Of a stretch of 64,000 bases of DNA, positions 1-11,815 are shown piece after piece; position 1 is the first letter of the stretch; each line of letters starts with the position of its first letter. The notes below the pieces were generated by a model. It saw nothing but the letters and a program-made list of their open reading frames with translations. It did no database searches and was not told the DNA's origin. The position numbers and the translations under genes were made by a program. Source of the stretch: Phoronis australis (Eukaryota; Phoronida; Phoronidae); the NCBI GenBank assembly GCA_002633005.1, contig NMRA01000004.1, positions 2,089,935-2,153,934 of the forward strand, read 5' to 3'.

Positions 1-10
1 CAAAACAACT

Positions 11-199
11 AAAAACCAGATGGCGTCAAATGGAAGATGACCCCTCCCAGCGTGGTGCATGGAAAGAGTGCACAGCGGGTGAAACCCAGATGGTCGCCAA
101 ATGGGAGTTGCGCCCCTCTGATGGAGTACATGGGAGGAGTGCTAAACAGGTAAAAACCAAGATGTTTGTCATATGGGTGTTGAGCCCTCCCATTCTTCG
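11..199. repeat. ~70-bp imperfect tandem repeat, about 2.7 units
   Basis: Three successive units begin with AAAAACCAGATGG (11), GAAACCCAGATGG (81) and AAAAACCAAGATG (152). Each continues with a variant of CAAATGGgag-tg-gCCCTC and ends near AACAGGT. The unit length is not a multiple of three and no reading frame is kept, so this is a minisatellite-like repeat rather than coding sequence. It starts at the window edge, so more units may lie outside. Confidence is moderate because the units are clearly diverged. Confidence 0.6.
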
Positions 200-299
200 T
201 CAAAAAGTTTGGTTGGTAGATCCCCCTGACCGTTGACAACATGTGCTGAGGTGGTGACGCCCCCAAGGACTTTTTGTAATGACTGGTGGCCATGCCCCT

Positions 300-1864
300 G
301 TGGTTATATCAGTGCCATCCTGGATATTTTCCTACATTTCATTCCAACAATTTCGCCTGTGTTCTCTAAGGAATGCAGTAGGTGTTACACAAGTAACAAG
401 AAGAAAGCAAGGCAATTGATCACTACGCAAGGAGAGTAGGCTCGACTCCGCACTCCCTCACTACAATCACCAATAGATGCGATTCAGTTCCTCAGGAAAT
501 GTAAGAAATGTCAATTCTTGTGTTTTCGTGGATGAATTTGTGTAATTTATTGCGCTGCAAAAGGCGCTTTTCCCCCATTGTTCCCGCGTTTCGTACTTGA
601 CCGTTACTTATAAGCTACTTGGTAGTTGCGATAACAGCGAGCTCACCGGTGAATACTCCTACTATAGTAAACTCTTTGGTAGGTCTAAAGAATGAGCAGA
701 GACTAAAGTTTGTAATACTTATATTTTGTTTTTGTTGATCACTTCCACTGATTAAGATCAGAAACACACAAGCACATGTAGATGTACTTAGAAACCTAGT
801 CAAAATCCTGGGGCTCGTTCCAAGAAACTGATTTAAGTTCATTTTTGACTTACGTCTAAGATTTGTCTCAAATCCCTCATTTTGAAACTTCCATATCCGG
901 TAATATAGTCAAAATTAAGACAAAACTTATATCAAACCCTTACGTCAAACTTCTTTCTTGAAACGGCCTTGAGAAAAATTTAACCTTTATTATGAAATTT
1001 GCTAATATTTGTCTTAGCAAAGTCAGGTTAGTTGAAACGAACCCCAGTTCAACATCAAATGCAGACAATGTGAATGCAACTGTGAGCCTGTTTCTGGTCA
1101 TCACAGCCTCGAGTGAAGATTGTATTATTTGTTATGCAAACGAACATGCATGGGTAGCAATATATCTTGCCAGTCACGTGGAAATATATCGGATTGGAGC
1201 GAATGATGGTTTCTCCATTTTTCAAATGTTTGAGAGAAACTTTCTCGATGGTATCATGTCTTCTGTTCTGGTATTTGCAATGACCATCACCATCAACGCG
1301 TTGAGACTGAACAAATTGAATTCCTGTTTAAGGTGCTGATTAGGTTGCTCTTTTGACAGACGTTCACGCGACGTGTTGCATATGCACAATCCATTCGGTA
1401 ATTAGAGATATTTCGGGCTGTGCATTCGTATTAATACAGATTTGATATCATGTGACTCATTCTTCCGGTGGTGAGTTGCTCTACATCTAAAGTAATGGCT
1501 AGTCTTTACGCTAATGACGGATGTTCTTGAACACTACGTTCGATGGTTCATGCGTCGCTGGGGTTTATGTATTTTAGCAAAGATCTTTTTTGCTTACCCA
1601 ACTCCGATGCTTCACGTGCGTTCTTGACACGTTTCCCACTACCAGGTTAATAAAACCGCACCACCTCTTCTGTTTAATAGCTTGGGTGGTTCCAATTTAC
1701 TAATGACGCGTTAATTTATTACACATTTCACCCCTACACGTGCCCGCTTCTTAGTTACAATACCGACCAACGAAGTGTTGGAACCAAAACAACGAATGCG
1801 AAGTCCATACAGTCCTTGAACTTGTTCTTGAAACTGTGAAAAGTGCAACCTTACAGTGCAAGGC
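300..1864. other. No gene recognised
   Basis: AT-rich sequence without a recognisable gene, RNA or repeat. The longest open stretch begins with ATG at 992 and runs about 115 codons to 1339 on the plus strand. It has no recognisable motif and no obvious splice context, so I do not call it a gene. Confidence 0.4.
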
Positions 1865-2430
1865 TTAAAAGAGATTGCCAGCCAAAAAACAACCTATTTT
1901 GTATCAATTTAGATCGAGTAGTTCCACTCGATAACACCAAGTAGAGCTCTTTTATCTGACGTCAGACGGAGGTGTTGACATTAACCAATGACATCCGAGG
2001 ATCGAATGCAGTCTTTTCAGCAGTTCACAACAAGCTTACTGGTGTCAGCTTATCTCTTGAACTCATCGTTTTACATCAATAAATCTTTAAAATTCGATGT
2101 AAAACCCTTACAAATACATCGAACTATTGAACAAAAGTGTAACTTATTTTATTTCGCTGTTACGGATTTTAGGTAGCCTACACAATTCGGTAGGCCAATT
2201 TAGCAAGGTTGGTCGCGGGAGTTTGGGGTGTGTTCAGTGACAAATTCCAATTATTCGTCCGTGAAATACAGAGAGCCAAAGTTGGAAACTATACTTCCAG
2301 TCATGAAAAGAGTATACTAGTTAGCCAAAGAAAAAAGGTGCACTCGATTATTTTTATGAATTATCCGCGAAACTGCAAATCTACTTACAAACTCGTGGGG
2401 GACGCAAATTCAGGTTACCCTTCCACAGAA
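1865..2430 (+). mobile_element. Degenerate TTAA-flanked transposon copy (inverted relative to 3690-4848)
   Basis: From TTAA at 1865 the sequence matches the reverse complement of the element ending at 4848: terminal TTAAAAGAGATTGCCAGCC corresponds to TTAAAGGAGCATGCCACCC, followed by the shared block with AAAAAACAACCTA and ATCGAGTAGTTC. Homology is patchy but clear through the GTTTGGGGT block (~2220), the TATACTTCCAGTCATGA block (~2290) and CGAAACTGCAAATCTACTTA (~2371). No far terminus was found, so the copy is truncated or decayed. A reading frame at 1988-2176 is similar at the peptide level to one in the other copy (see findings), but it is short and broken. Confidence 0.65.
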
Positions 2431-3689
2431 CCGTCAGGGCAAACGTTGTATAGTAACAATGATTCTAATAATGTATATGAATATCTGAATAACGATTAAC
2501 TTAACATATAACCATAGGAAATAAAATCGACTTATTGTTTCACAACAGCTTTCTGCCAGCAAAAACTGAATTAGCATTCGCTCAGACAGCCTCGGTGCCC
2601 TCTGGTCAATTAAATTGTTGCATCTAAAGCAGGTAACGCAGTGATTTATTCATTGCTGGCTTCTCAAAATATCTGCACTCACGAACACTCCATGTATCTA
2701 ATAAGACAGGCGTTGTTTCACTTTTATGTAAGGATCGGTTAGGGTTAGAATAATTCATTTTGAAACAGAACGCACAAGAATAAACGTCAACTTGTCATTC
2801 GCAATCTCGACTTAGACCGAGTGCTCATCTGACGAAGACTTCACAGGTCGATCTTTAGGTTTCACAGGAATACACTGATCAAGAAATCATTGAGAGGCCT
2901 CCGCCGTGAACGTGCAAAGACAACTTAACATATAGGTAGTTCCAAAAACGGATTGAATGACTTGTCATGGTGTCAGTGAGCTAACTGCACGATAATGGAA
3001 ACGACTGACGCTTGCGTTTGCTGTCACGCAATTCTGCAAGTGAAAAGCCTTCTTGGAGAAGCGCAGATGTGTCTCACGGACCATCCTGATTTTGCACAGC
3101 GTCTAAACAGAGGTGTGCTTACGACGATTTTTATGGCTGACTAAAACAACTGGCGAAAACATCCTACACCCAGAGGTCCAAACACAATCCCCACGAACGA
3201 GTCGTCATCAAGCGGGTTCTATCAAACGTTATGTTCTCACGCCTTGAATTAATTGTAATTGTTTATGTTTTCATAGCCAACTGCGATTATCCAAAAGCAA
3301 AAACTGATCAACAACCGATCCAACGAAATGCAGGCCATTGACAGACCCGGAGAATTTCACTGCCTCATACTTGGTATTAATGGCGTATTTTTCATTCTTC
3401 ACTACCGCGAGCCTCTTCCGAAACATTATGGGCTCTCGAGGAAATCGAAAAAAACGATATACCTGCTTTCCTCGCTGCTTCACAATTCGCACAAGCGGGA
3501 ACGATACACCACACCATAGCGGCACCCAAACTGCAGATGAACCACTGACGTCGCTGCATCATTTCTCACCAGACCAGGTCTAACTGTGCGCATTTTTTGA
3601 CAAATTTCACAAAACCGTCTGCTGAAAATTGCTAAAAGTTTGTTGCTAACAATTAACTATGAACTTTGCTTTTTAGTTTTTTAGCATTT
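2431..3689. other. No gene recognised
   Basis: Unique-looking sequence between the two inverted TTAA-element copies. Short open frames exist on both strands at 3271-3583, overlapping each other, with no family motif. Nothing here can be supported as a gene. Confidence 0.4.
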
Positions 3690-4848
3690 TTAAAGGAGCA
3701 TTCCACCCGATTTAAATAGTCTTTTTTACCATCTTAATCGGTCTATGTCCACATCGCCTCGCATACGGTCGACCTTACCTTGCCAAGAGGTGTCGCGCTA
3801 ACCTGTGAGGAAGGTAGGAAACGACGCTAGCGACGTCAGTGGTTCATATGCAGAGTTAATGCCGCTATGTTGCGGTCCATCTTTCCCGCTTGTCCGAAAT
3901 AAGCAGCTGCGAAGAAAGCTGGTATATCATTTTTTTACTTCTTCGAGAGTCCGAAATGCTTAGGAAGTTGCTCATGGTAGTGACGAATAAAATATACGCC
4001 GTAAATAAGCAAGTATGACGCCGTGAAACATCTCCGTGTCTGCGGCCTGCATACGTCGACAGTGCCTGACGAATGCCGGCTTACCAAATAACTCCATACG
4101 TTCCGGAACCGGAATTCTCGGCCCTCGACGAGTAAGTAGATTTGCAGTTTCGTGGCTATTTCACCAACATTATCAGGTGCACATTACTTTGGCTCACTAG
4201 TATAGTATTTTCTTGACTGGAAGTTTAGTTTGCACTGAACTTTGGCTGGTTTATGTTCGTGATCTCTGATCAGTTTCCTTGCCACTGGCGGAGATAACGC
4301 CGAATCAATCCGGCCAGCCGCGACAGGCCTGATCGGGCTCCGAGCCACTGGCCAGGCTAACAAGCGTTTTGTGTTTAGAACTCAAAAAATTACAAGTCTA
4401 AACAACACAGATCTAGGTTCTCCTGTCTGTATCTCACGGAAAATTCTTCGAAATTATCTCCGAACAGACCCCAAACTCCTGCTACGGACCTTATTGGCCT
4501 GCCGAACTTTGTAGGCTGCGGTGTATCCAAATACCAATAAATCCGTAAGAGCGAAATAAAACAACACGTTTTTATAAGCACTCGGTGTAGTTTTAAGGGT
4601 TTTACATCGAAGTTTGTTGATTTATTGATGTTAAACGATGAGTTCAAGCGATAAGCTGACACCAGTAACCCGTGTTGTGAACTGCTGAACAGACTGCGTG
4701 TGAAACCGATGACGTCAGTGGATAATTTCAACACCTCCTTCTGCCGTCAGGTGTCAGGTAACGCAACCGTACGTGTCGGTATGGAGTAGAACTACTCGAT
4801 CTAAATTGATACAAATTAGGTTGTTTTTTGGGTGGCATGCTCCTTTAA
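3690..4848 (-). mobile_element. TTAA-bounded DNA transposon (non-autonomous, ~1.16 kb)
   Basis: Left end TTAAAGGAGCATTCCACCC (3690-3708) and right end GGGTGGCATGCTCCTTTAA (4830-4848) are inverted repeats with one mismatch in 19. TTAA stands at both ends, as expected for a TTAA target duplication; the piggyBac and Kolobok superfamilies both use TTAA, and I cannot choose between them from termini alone. The interior is shared in opposite orientation with 1865-2430. On the minus strand it holds a 114-codon open frame (4390-4734) with no transposase motif that I recognise, so the element is probably non-autonomous. Strand is given so that it matches the reading frame shared with the other copy. 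Confidence 0.8.
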
Positions 4849-7800
4849 GTTTAACAGTTTTAAGGTTTAACTTTTTCGTTGTGGTTCAGTGCCCCTAAAG
4901 ATCAGTGCGGGTCTCCTGAAGGTGCGGGCCCCGGCCCATAGGTAAAGGGCCCAATAGTTAACTTGACCAAGCCTGCACGACCGTCTTCACCAACATCGCT
5001 TCTTCAAACATCACCACTTCAGCCTTCAACACGTCAATTATAATCAATACAACCACCGTCATCACTGTAACCACTACGTCCCCTCACTGCCACCATCGGC
5101 AGAAAAACGCACCACAAGTTTCACGAAATGGACTCTTCCCTTTCATGCATGATGTGTCGCGATATCAACTTGCCGTGAAAGGTGAATATGGGCTATGTCA
5201 AAATTCTATTTGCTGAAAATCTGTTTTCCGGCAATTGGTTGCGTGTTGTGGTTGACGCATATTGCAAATGACATTAGTGGAATGAACAAATGATTAGCGC
5301 TTGTTATCATTATTCTCGAATAATGAGTGCAGTCCCTTGCAGCGATTTCTAATTAGTAGGAAACAAAACCTTTCTTAATGTGTAACGAAGACAATACGGC
5401 CATGATCCATCCACCCGTAATGATGAATGACGTAAAAGGATGGTTTAGTCCAGAACACCATGGCACGGGTTCGATATTAGACATTTGCGTGTATCGTGTA
5501 TGGAGGATTGGGGAAACAACTAACTGCAAAGAGTTGAACAGGTAATGTGACCAACGTTTACGTAAAAGGCAGTTTGTGGATTGAATTTTTGAATATCTGC
5601 ATTTGCGTGTAGGTTTATCAAACCCACGGGAAACTCGGTCGCAAGCTCGTCGCAAGCTCGTCGCATAGATATCGATAGGTAGGCGTATCCGTTGTTCACT
5701 TTGTTTTTCCATTTTTATAATAAGATAATTACAAGGAATTTATCGGTTTCGGGCTGATGTGCGCCCAAGGTACGATTTCCATGTGACCTGTATTATTATG
5801 CCCAACAAAGACGCAACAAAGGCGATGATCATGCTAACGCAGGATCTCGCAAACTAAACAGTACCTTGCGACTTCCATAAGATGTCATTTGGCATCGGAA
5901 GAGTATTTACTAATCACCCATTCCCACAGACCGCACTTCACGTTGCGCGTCGTGACGCCCCATCTTTGTTTTTCTGAAGCTATGTAGCTTTCGAGTTTAC
6001 AGCAAATGTTAATGCTTTGCACGGTTTTGTTCGTACTCTTTACAAAATTGTGCAACATTCCAAATTTAACCAGACGAAAAACTGTCAAATTTGTTGCCAA
6101 GATTGACGGAATTCACTACTCACTAAATAATTCAATCAGTCTGGTAGATACACTGAGTAGACGAGAATCTAGGAAAATAGACGAACAGTACCTGCGAGCG
6201 TTTTCTGGTCATCCTATCAGCATCCTCCGATGGTTCCCAGAGTTCCGCTAGGAAGTCGGTAGCCAACACGCAGGTATCACTTTATTTTCCTCGGTATTTT
6301 TTTTGCACCGGCGTTTCTGATTGGCTGGTCTAATTCGCAACAGTCCATAGTCATGCCAGTTTGTGGTCCGTTGAGAAGACAAATCGGTGCTTGAAATTTA
6401 TGTTCAGGAAATATGAATCCTAGAAATTGTGGTTGCGCCTTTTTGGAGTGCATCTTTCGACTGTCGATGACTTTTGTTTAAGATTCTTACTTGTATTCAC
6501 ACAGTATAAATAACACACCGTTAAATCGGCCAGCTATGTGTTTCATTTTATATGTATGTGCTTCAAGCACGCGGCTATTAAACATCACTGCAGAAACGAA
6601 ATAGTTGCTGCGACGGCACTTGCATGACAAGGCTAAAAATCCTTCACAGTCCGCCATATTTTTACGGTGTTGTAAAGCTAACCAATGACTACTGAGGTTA
6701 CATCAACCAATGCTAAAGCGCGTGCCACTGCGTGATACCTGAGTGCTGGCTAAGCCCGTAGGGAACCAGCGAGATCAGCGTCCATGCTCTAACTAGTGGT
6801 TGCGTTGGGTTGGCATGTGACAACACATTTCGATTTTCATTGAAGATCTCACCAACTGTCCTGCCACGTGCTAACTGCGACACTACAGATTAAATTGACG
6901 TTGCGCTGTAGCGCACGCGTTTAATTTCTGAGTCAGGTCTTGTTAACTTGCCAGTGCGTGGAATGTTATCTTCGCGTATTTCAATGAGTGCCTGAATAAC
7001 CTTCCTTGGGGATCCAAAATTTAAAAGGAGGGCAATGCCCTGCCTCCATGGCATTTCTTTCAGTATCCGATCGCCACAATTTTTGATCAACTCCCACTTT
7101 GTTGTAAATTTTTGAAAGGCCCTTTGGCTACGTGGGGACTCAGCCCCCTAAGTTGTGAATTGCCATGCTGCAGGGTGTTGTTACACCTGTCTGTACCTTA
7201 ATCCGGCGTTGTATTTCCTCTTCAAAACTTAGATTATCTGTACTTCGAGAATGTGACGTTTGTGATCTGCAGTATGCATGTGTGCCAGGATATCCGATTG
7301 CGATTGTGAGAAATGGATATTTTCGAGACTATTTGAAGGAGCCCAAAACAAACCGAGCCACGGTTTCGCGTGGTAAGTTAAGGTAACTCCACCAAGCGGT
7401 TAAGATTAAGGTCCACGCGGAGCTTCGGCATGAGCGGCGGCCAGGCGTCTCTGAGCCATCGTGGTGAATTTCAGAATTCCGCTTGAAGTATTGATATACA
7501 TATAGTATCCTAATATCGATGTTCGTTCAAGTTGTTTCCGTTATATGTACACATATCCACAGCACACCTATCACAAGTCGCAATGAACAGTTTATTAACC
7601 AGCACGTTGTTATTAAGTATGATTAACCTTAGAAATTCTAAATGACATGGTACTTGTCTGCAGAAAATGATCGATAATTTACCCTAATATTTCTAAACGT
7701 GTAATAGCTGCCAAGATGTTATTAAATTTTCATTAAGTTCATTTTAGAAAACCGAAGTCGGTTGATGATATATTAATTAAATTATATCGAAATTGACCAG

Positions 7801-9000
7801 ATTGTCAATCATTTACTCCGTTCTTAGGAAACTGCGTTTGTCTCTTTTAGCTTTTGTTCATTTTCAATTTAAATATCTTGTAGTCCTTTGGACGTAAATT
7901 AATTCCCAGTGCTAACGGCCATTGTTCCGTCAATAGTGCTGTGATGTTTGCCAACTATAGTCTACAGTTATGGTTAGGATAAGGCCATGTTAATTCATCG
8001 CCGAGATAAATGTCGTTGTGCGTAATGCCTTGAAAGCTTCAGGCAGTGCCAACTTTGAAAACCATTGTTTTGGATTTCTATTACGGCGAGTTAGCGTTCC
8101 TAATTACGCATGGTGAATAATGGGCCATCTGGTGTTAACTGAGTGCACGAACTGGAAGGTTCGTCACCACTAACTTAATTCAAGCCGGCCATCCATCAGC
8201 ACCTGTCTATTTGCTTGTCTGCGCCCTCACGTCCGTGAGACGACTATCCATTTCGCGATGAGAAGTGTGAACATATCCGTGAATAGACAAGTGTACTGTT
8301 GCTCTCTGTGTCGTGGTCCTGATATCAACATCGAAGTTGTCTCACTGGTAGATCTATTTGTAGGATTTTGAGTAACAAGGATGCAAATCGCATGTCCCCC
8401 ACCCCCAAAGCGGCAGGCTCGATCCCTCTGAATCCGCTTAGACGTGTCCTTATTATAATCACGATTTCAAGGACAACAATCACTTTATGCTCCTGGCCTA
8501 TGGAATCACTGTGCACAGGAGACAACATGAATGATTGTATACACGAGATACTTTGAAAACAACATAAAAATAGATGTAGTTGACCTACAGGTACAACATG
8601 TACATGCATTGTACTAACTCTTAGTTCGCCGGTTGAAGCTGCACAGTGAATTATTCCAGGTCACGCACCTCTGCCAAATAAGCAGCAGGGACTTCATTAC
8701 CTTTGGGACTTACGCAGGAGCATTCAGCAAGAAGCAACAGGATAAGGCATGCAAGCCCAAGGGAACGTTAGATCTTACGTCTCTGAGACATCACTCTGTG
8801 TGCATTTCCTTTTAGACTGAAGGCGATTAGAGATGTTAAAATGCATGTACGTCGTGCACTTGTCACTCCGTCGTGCGGAAATTACATTTTCGTTCACCAC
8901 GGCATCTATACTCATTTATAACTCATAGAGAATGGGTCCATTACAGACAATTCTGTGCGTGCTTCCAAGTACAGTATCTATACAACTTTAATTTTTTAGA
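4849..9000. other. No gene recognised; minor low-complexity tracts
   Basis: Contains a threonine/asparagine-type ACN/ATC-rich low-complexity tract (~4976-5102), with an open frame of about 70 codons that lacks a start, and a short direct repeat of GCAAGCTCGTC (~5640-5663). The open frame at 5353-5712 (minus, ~119 codons) has no recognisable domain. No RNA gene, TIR pair or convincing exon was seen. Confidence 0.35.
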
Positions 9001-9037
9001 GAAATATATATATATATATATACATATATATATACTC
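9001..9037. repeat. (TA)n microsatellite
   Basis: Runs of alternating TA interrupted once by CATA. A simple-sequence repeat, likely polymorphic in length. Confidence 0.85.
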
Positions 9038-9645
9038 TGTAGTGTTATATCATTTCTATCAGGCGACAGTGCCCTTTTAATAAAAATTAGCGAAAAAAAA
9101 AAGAAATACAAATTAACAAAGTCAATTACGTGATCTAAGCTGTTTCGCTTGTTTGGTGTGATCCCTTCAAATAAAATTGAAATGCTGAAATTAAAGAATG
9201 ATAGTAATTAGGCCAGATTTACGTAACTCTGTAAGTTGCATGTACTTAGCACTCCGAAATTATTGCCCGACTCTGGACCTCAGGTCAATCCAAATCCTTC
9301 TGAATCCTGTGAGCATACGATGGTGCAACCCAAGTGTCAGACCACACCGGTGATAATTGCCCCCCACCCGTGGTTACCTGAATTGAAAAAAATCTAACAC
9401 CGGAAAATTTATCGAGAGTGTAATGTGACTGTGCATTTCTGTTCCTGTTTGTTGCTCAAAATGGCGTCATCACTAAACATTCGAATTATTCAAGATGAAA
9501 TCTAAAAACGCTCTTATGTGTTCGTTTCATGTAATTTTTCTTGTTTAATAAAATCACAATCGTGTGATTGTAAATATCAAAACCATTCAGTCGTAATATC
9601 TGATTCTCAAAATATACATGTAGGTATAAAAACTTAACGTGTTTA
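9038..9645. other. No gene recognised
   Basis: AT-rich flank between the TA microsatellite and the first large transposon copy. A 14-codon ATG frame near 9462 in a favourable start context ends quickly and is not called. Confidence 0.4.
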
Positions 9646-9848
9646 ATGGGCTACTCGACGCGGTGTCGCTGCTGTAGTAGTGGTGATTGAATTGCGCATG
9701 CGTCGCTGTCTGCATGTAAATAGCTGGTAAAAAGAAGAATTGTTATCAAAATACGTCGTTGCGCTAAGCCTTACTATTGCTATTTTCCCGGGTGCAAGTC
9801 TTCGACAGGTGGTCACAAATTCCTAAAAGACCTAAGGTCACTACTGAA

Positions 9849-10646
9849 TTGTGGAGATTTGCGGTCAAATGGGTCCACCAAGTGAGAAAAAGCGTGAGGA
9901 TGACGAAGCCTCACGCCCAGTGTGTGTGCTCTATGCATTTCCATTGAGAGACTACATAATCACGTTACTTGGTAAGTTTTTAGTAGTTATGTCCACCAGT
10001 TACCCCACTCCACACCGGGTTTATTCAGTGGAACGAAGTGTTTCTCTTCAGAAATTCACGCGGGACCCGGATGGTAGGCTAGCAGCACATATCCTGGGTG
10101 GGAGTGATCCCAATATAAGATGTGTATGGGACGTGCCGCTCAGAAGTCAATGGTGACAGCAGTTACTTTAAACGCTCTGCTATGTCCAAAAAATCTGTAG
10201 ATGAGTGAGTTTCCTTATTTTATAGCGGACCCCACCACAAGGACAACCAGACTAGTTAACAAATTTACATGAATGAGCTATCCAGTAAATTCGTAACATT
10301 GCATTGGAATAAATATTGACTCCTTGAATGAATTTTATTTGTAGATATCAGAAACACATTTTAGGTGTCATGAAAAATCACGTTTATCCTGTTTCACATA
10401 TTTTAATTCAGATCTTAAATAAGGTTTAGGTACAAAAATTATTAGTTTTTACATATAAATATGAAGTTGGAATGTCAAGAATGTTCTGCCTTACAAAAGT
10501 AGTTTTGTCTTGTGTTTTCTTTTATAATTTGCTAATACTTCTTTGTTACAGGTGAGAGCAAACGACTGAAACCAACCGCTTTACCCTCTATTTTAGCTTT
10601 CGAGAAAGTGAAAATCAGTTCTTCAGAAATAACCTGGGGGAATTGA
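9849..10646 (+). pseudogene. THAP-like gene remnant of transposon copy 1
   Basis: Three exon-like blocks lie in order. Block one ends at a GGTAAGT donor (~9970). Block two follows a CTTCAG acceptor (~10050) and reads through RDPDGRLAAH. Block three follows TTACAG (exon from 10552) and encodes KRLKPTALPSILAF before a stop at 10644-10646. The last motif resembles the conserved C-terminal end of THAP zinc fingers (family form L-K-P-x-A-V-P-T/S-I-F). Blocks one and two do not join into an intact C2CH finger in any frame I tried, so the gene is broken or rearranged. The same three blocks, with the same splice signals, occur in copy 2. The THAP assignment is an inference from one motif. Confidence 0.45.
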
Positions 10647-11479
10647 ACCTCTCAATTCAGAAAGTCAGTCCTTGATAACCGTGATTATGGGCTCCTTTAC
10701 ATTGGGAAAATTATAATTGTTTTTAACAAATAATGTTGTTGCGTTGTATATATACGTATGGTTGTTCAGTTGGCCATTCTGTTTTTAAATACACTGATTA
10801 TTGTTTATTCTCGAATATTGTGTATAGCAGATTCTTATCAAGTAAGCTTCAGTAGGATTGAAAACATACTTTGCTTGCATGTGGAACTTTTGTTATAGAC
10901 AGGTTAACACAAAACTTAAAACTGTTCTAAGGAATTCTTAAGAAATCTCTAAAATAGTTCAGACATAAACAAATGAAATGCAGTCAATGGGAATACTTCA
11001 TTTTCATCGCCGGACATTTCTATAGGTCAACAGGGAAATGACAATTCGCAAGCGTAATCAGCACAACTGTACTGTATGGGTCTTTGAAACTGAAGAAGTA
11101 TTTTTGAATAATTAGTAAAAACTTGCATGTTGATGAAAAATTTATTCGATCATCAAAGTATAACATTAACAGGCTTTTTACTGACAGTAAAACAATCGAT
11201 GCGAACCCTGGAGGTCATTTCCACATACATGTAATGCGTATCGAGTTGAAGTTTTTACCATTAGTGTAAAGCCTTTTTTCTGAAAGGAAAAGTTAATGTC
11301 ACTCGGTGAGAAAGGACAGGTATTTACACCAGATGCTTTTGGTTTTCATTTCACTGGGATTGAGTTTCAACGGCCTATACATGTAGAAGCGCTTGTAAAA
11401 CAGGTCCAGTTTTGGCACGCGGCTTTCCTTCATGTAACCTCATTCAGCCTTAATAAACTCCACAATTAGATCCCTGAAG

Positions 11480-11815
11480 GTAAACAAAACATATCACTTG
11501 ACTCGCTTTGTGCCCAAAATCTGACCCTGATCTAGACCAGAGTGTAGCTTCAGTCCTTCATGTTTCTTCCAGGAAAGGAAACAAGCCATTGTTGTCCACA
11601 CATGACTCATTGCCTATGAAAGGGCTGGTATACATGTAGCAGTCAGGTATAGTTCTTCACACGCAAACAATCCACTGGCACATTTTCGTATGGTAACTTA
11701 GTACTGCGATTCACATTTCTCCATGGCCACTGGCTTGTACATTGTGCCATGCAGCACTGCTGGTGTGTGGACGACATGCTGTGGGAAGAGAGAGGAGTAA
11801 CAAAGCTTGTGCATG
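11480..11815 (-). pseudogene. YqaJ-type exonuclease remnant (transposon copy 1)
   Basis: Read on the minus strand, the block after a TTCCCACAG acceptor encodes LHGTMYKPVAMEKCE, the H-G-x-M-x-P-V-A-x-E-K pattern of the YqaJ / lambda-exonuclease-like recombinase fold, then reaches a stop. The downstream segment that should carry the catalytic D...E-x-K core has been deleted and replaced by sequence containing TACATGTA; copy 2 still shows it (VEIKSPF). YqaJ-domain nucleases occur in phages and also inside various animal mobile elements. Here it lies antisense to the THAP-like exons. It is a non-functional fossil. Confidence 0.6.

Noticed and set aside
8395-8450. GGCTCGATCCC resembling a tRNA B box
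   Set aside because: Flanking bases do not form a T-arm and no A box or acceptor stem can be drawn.
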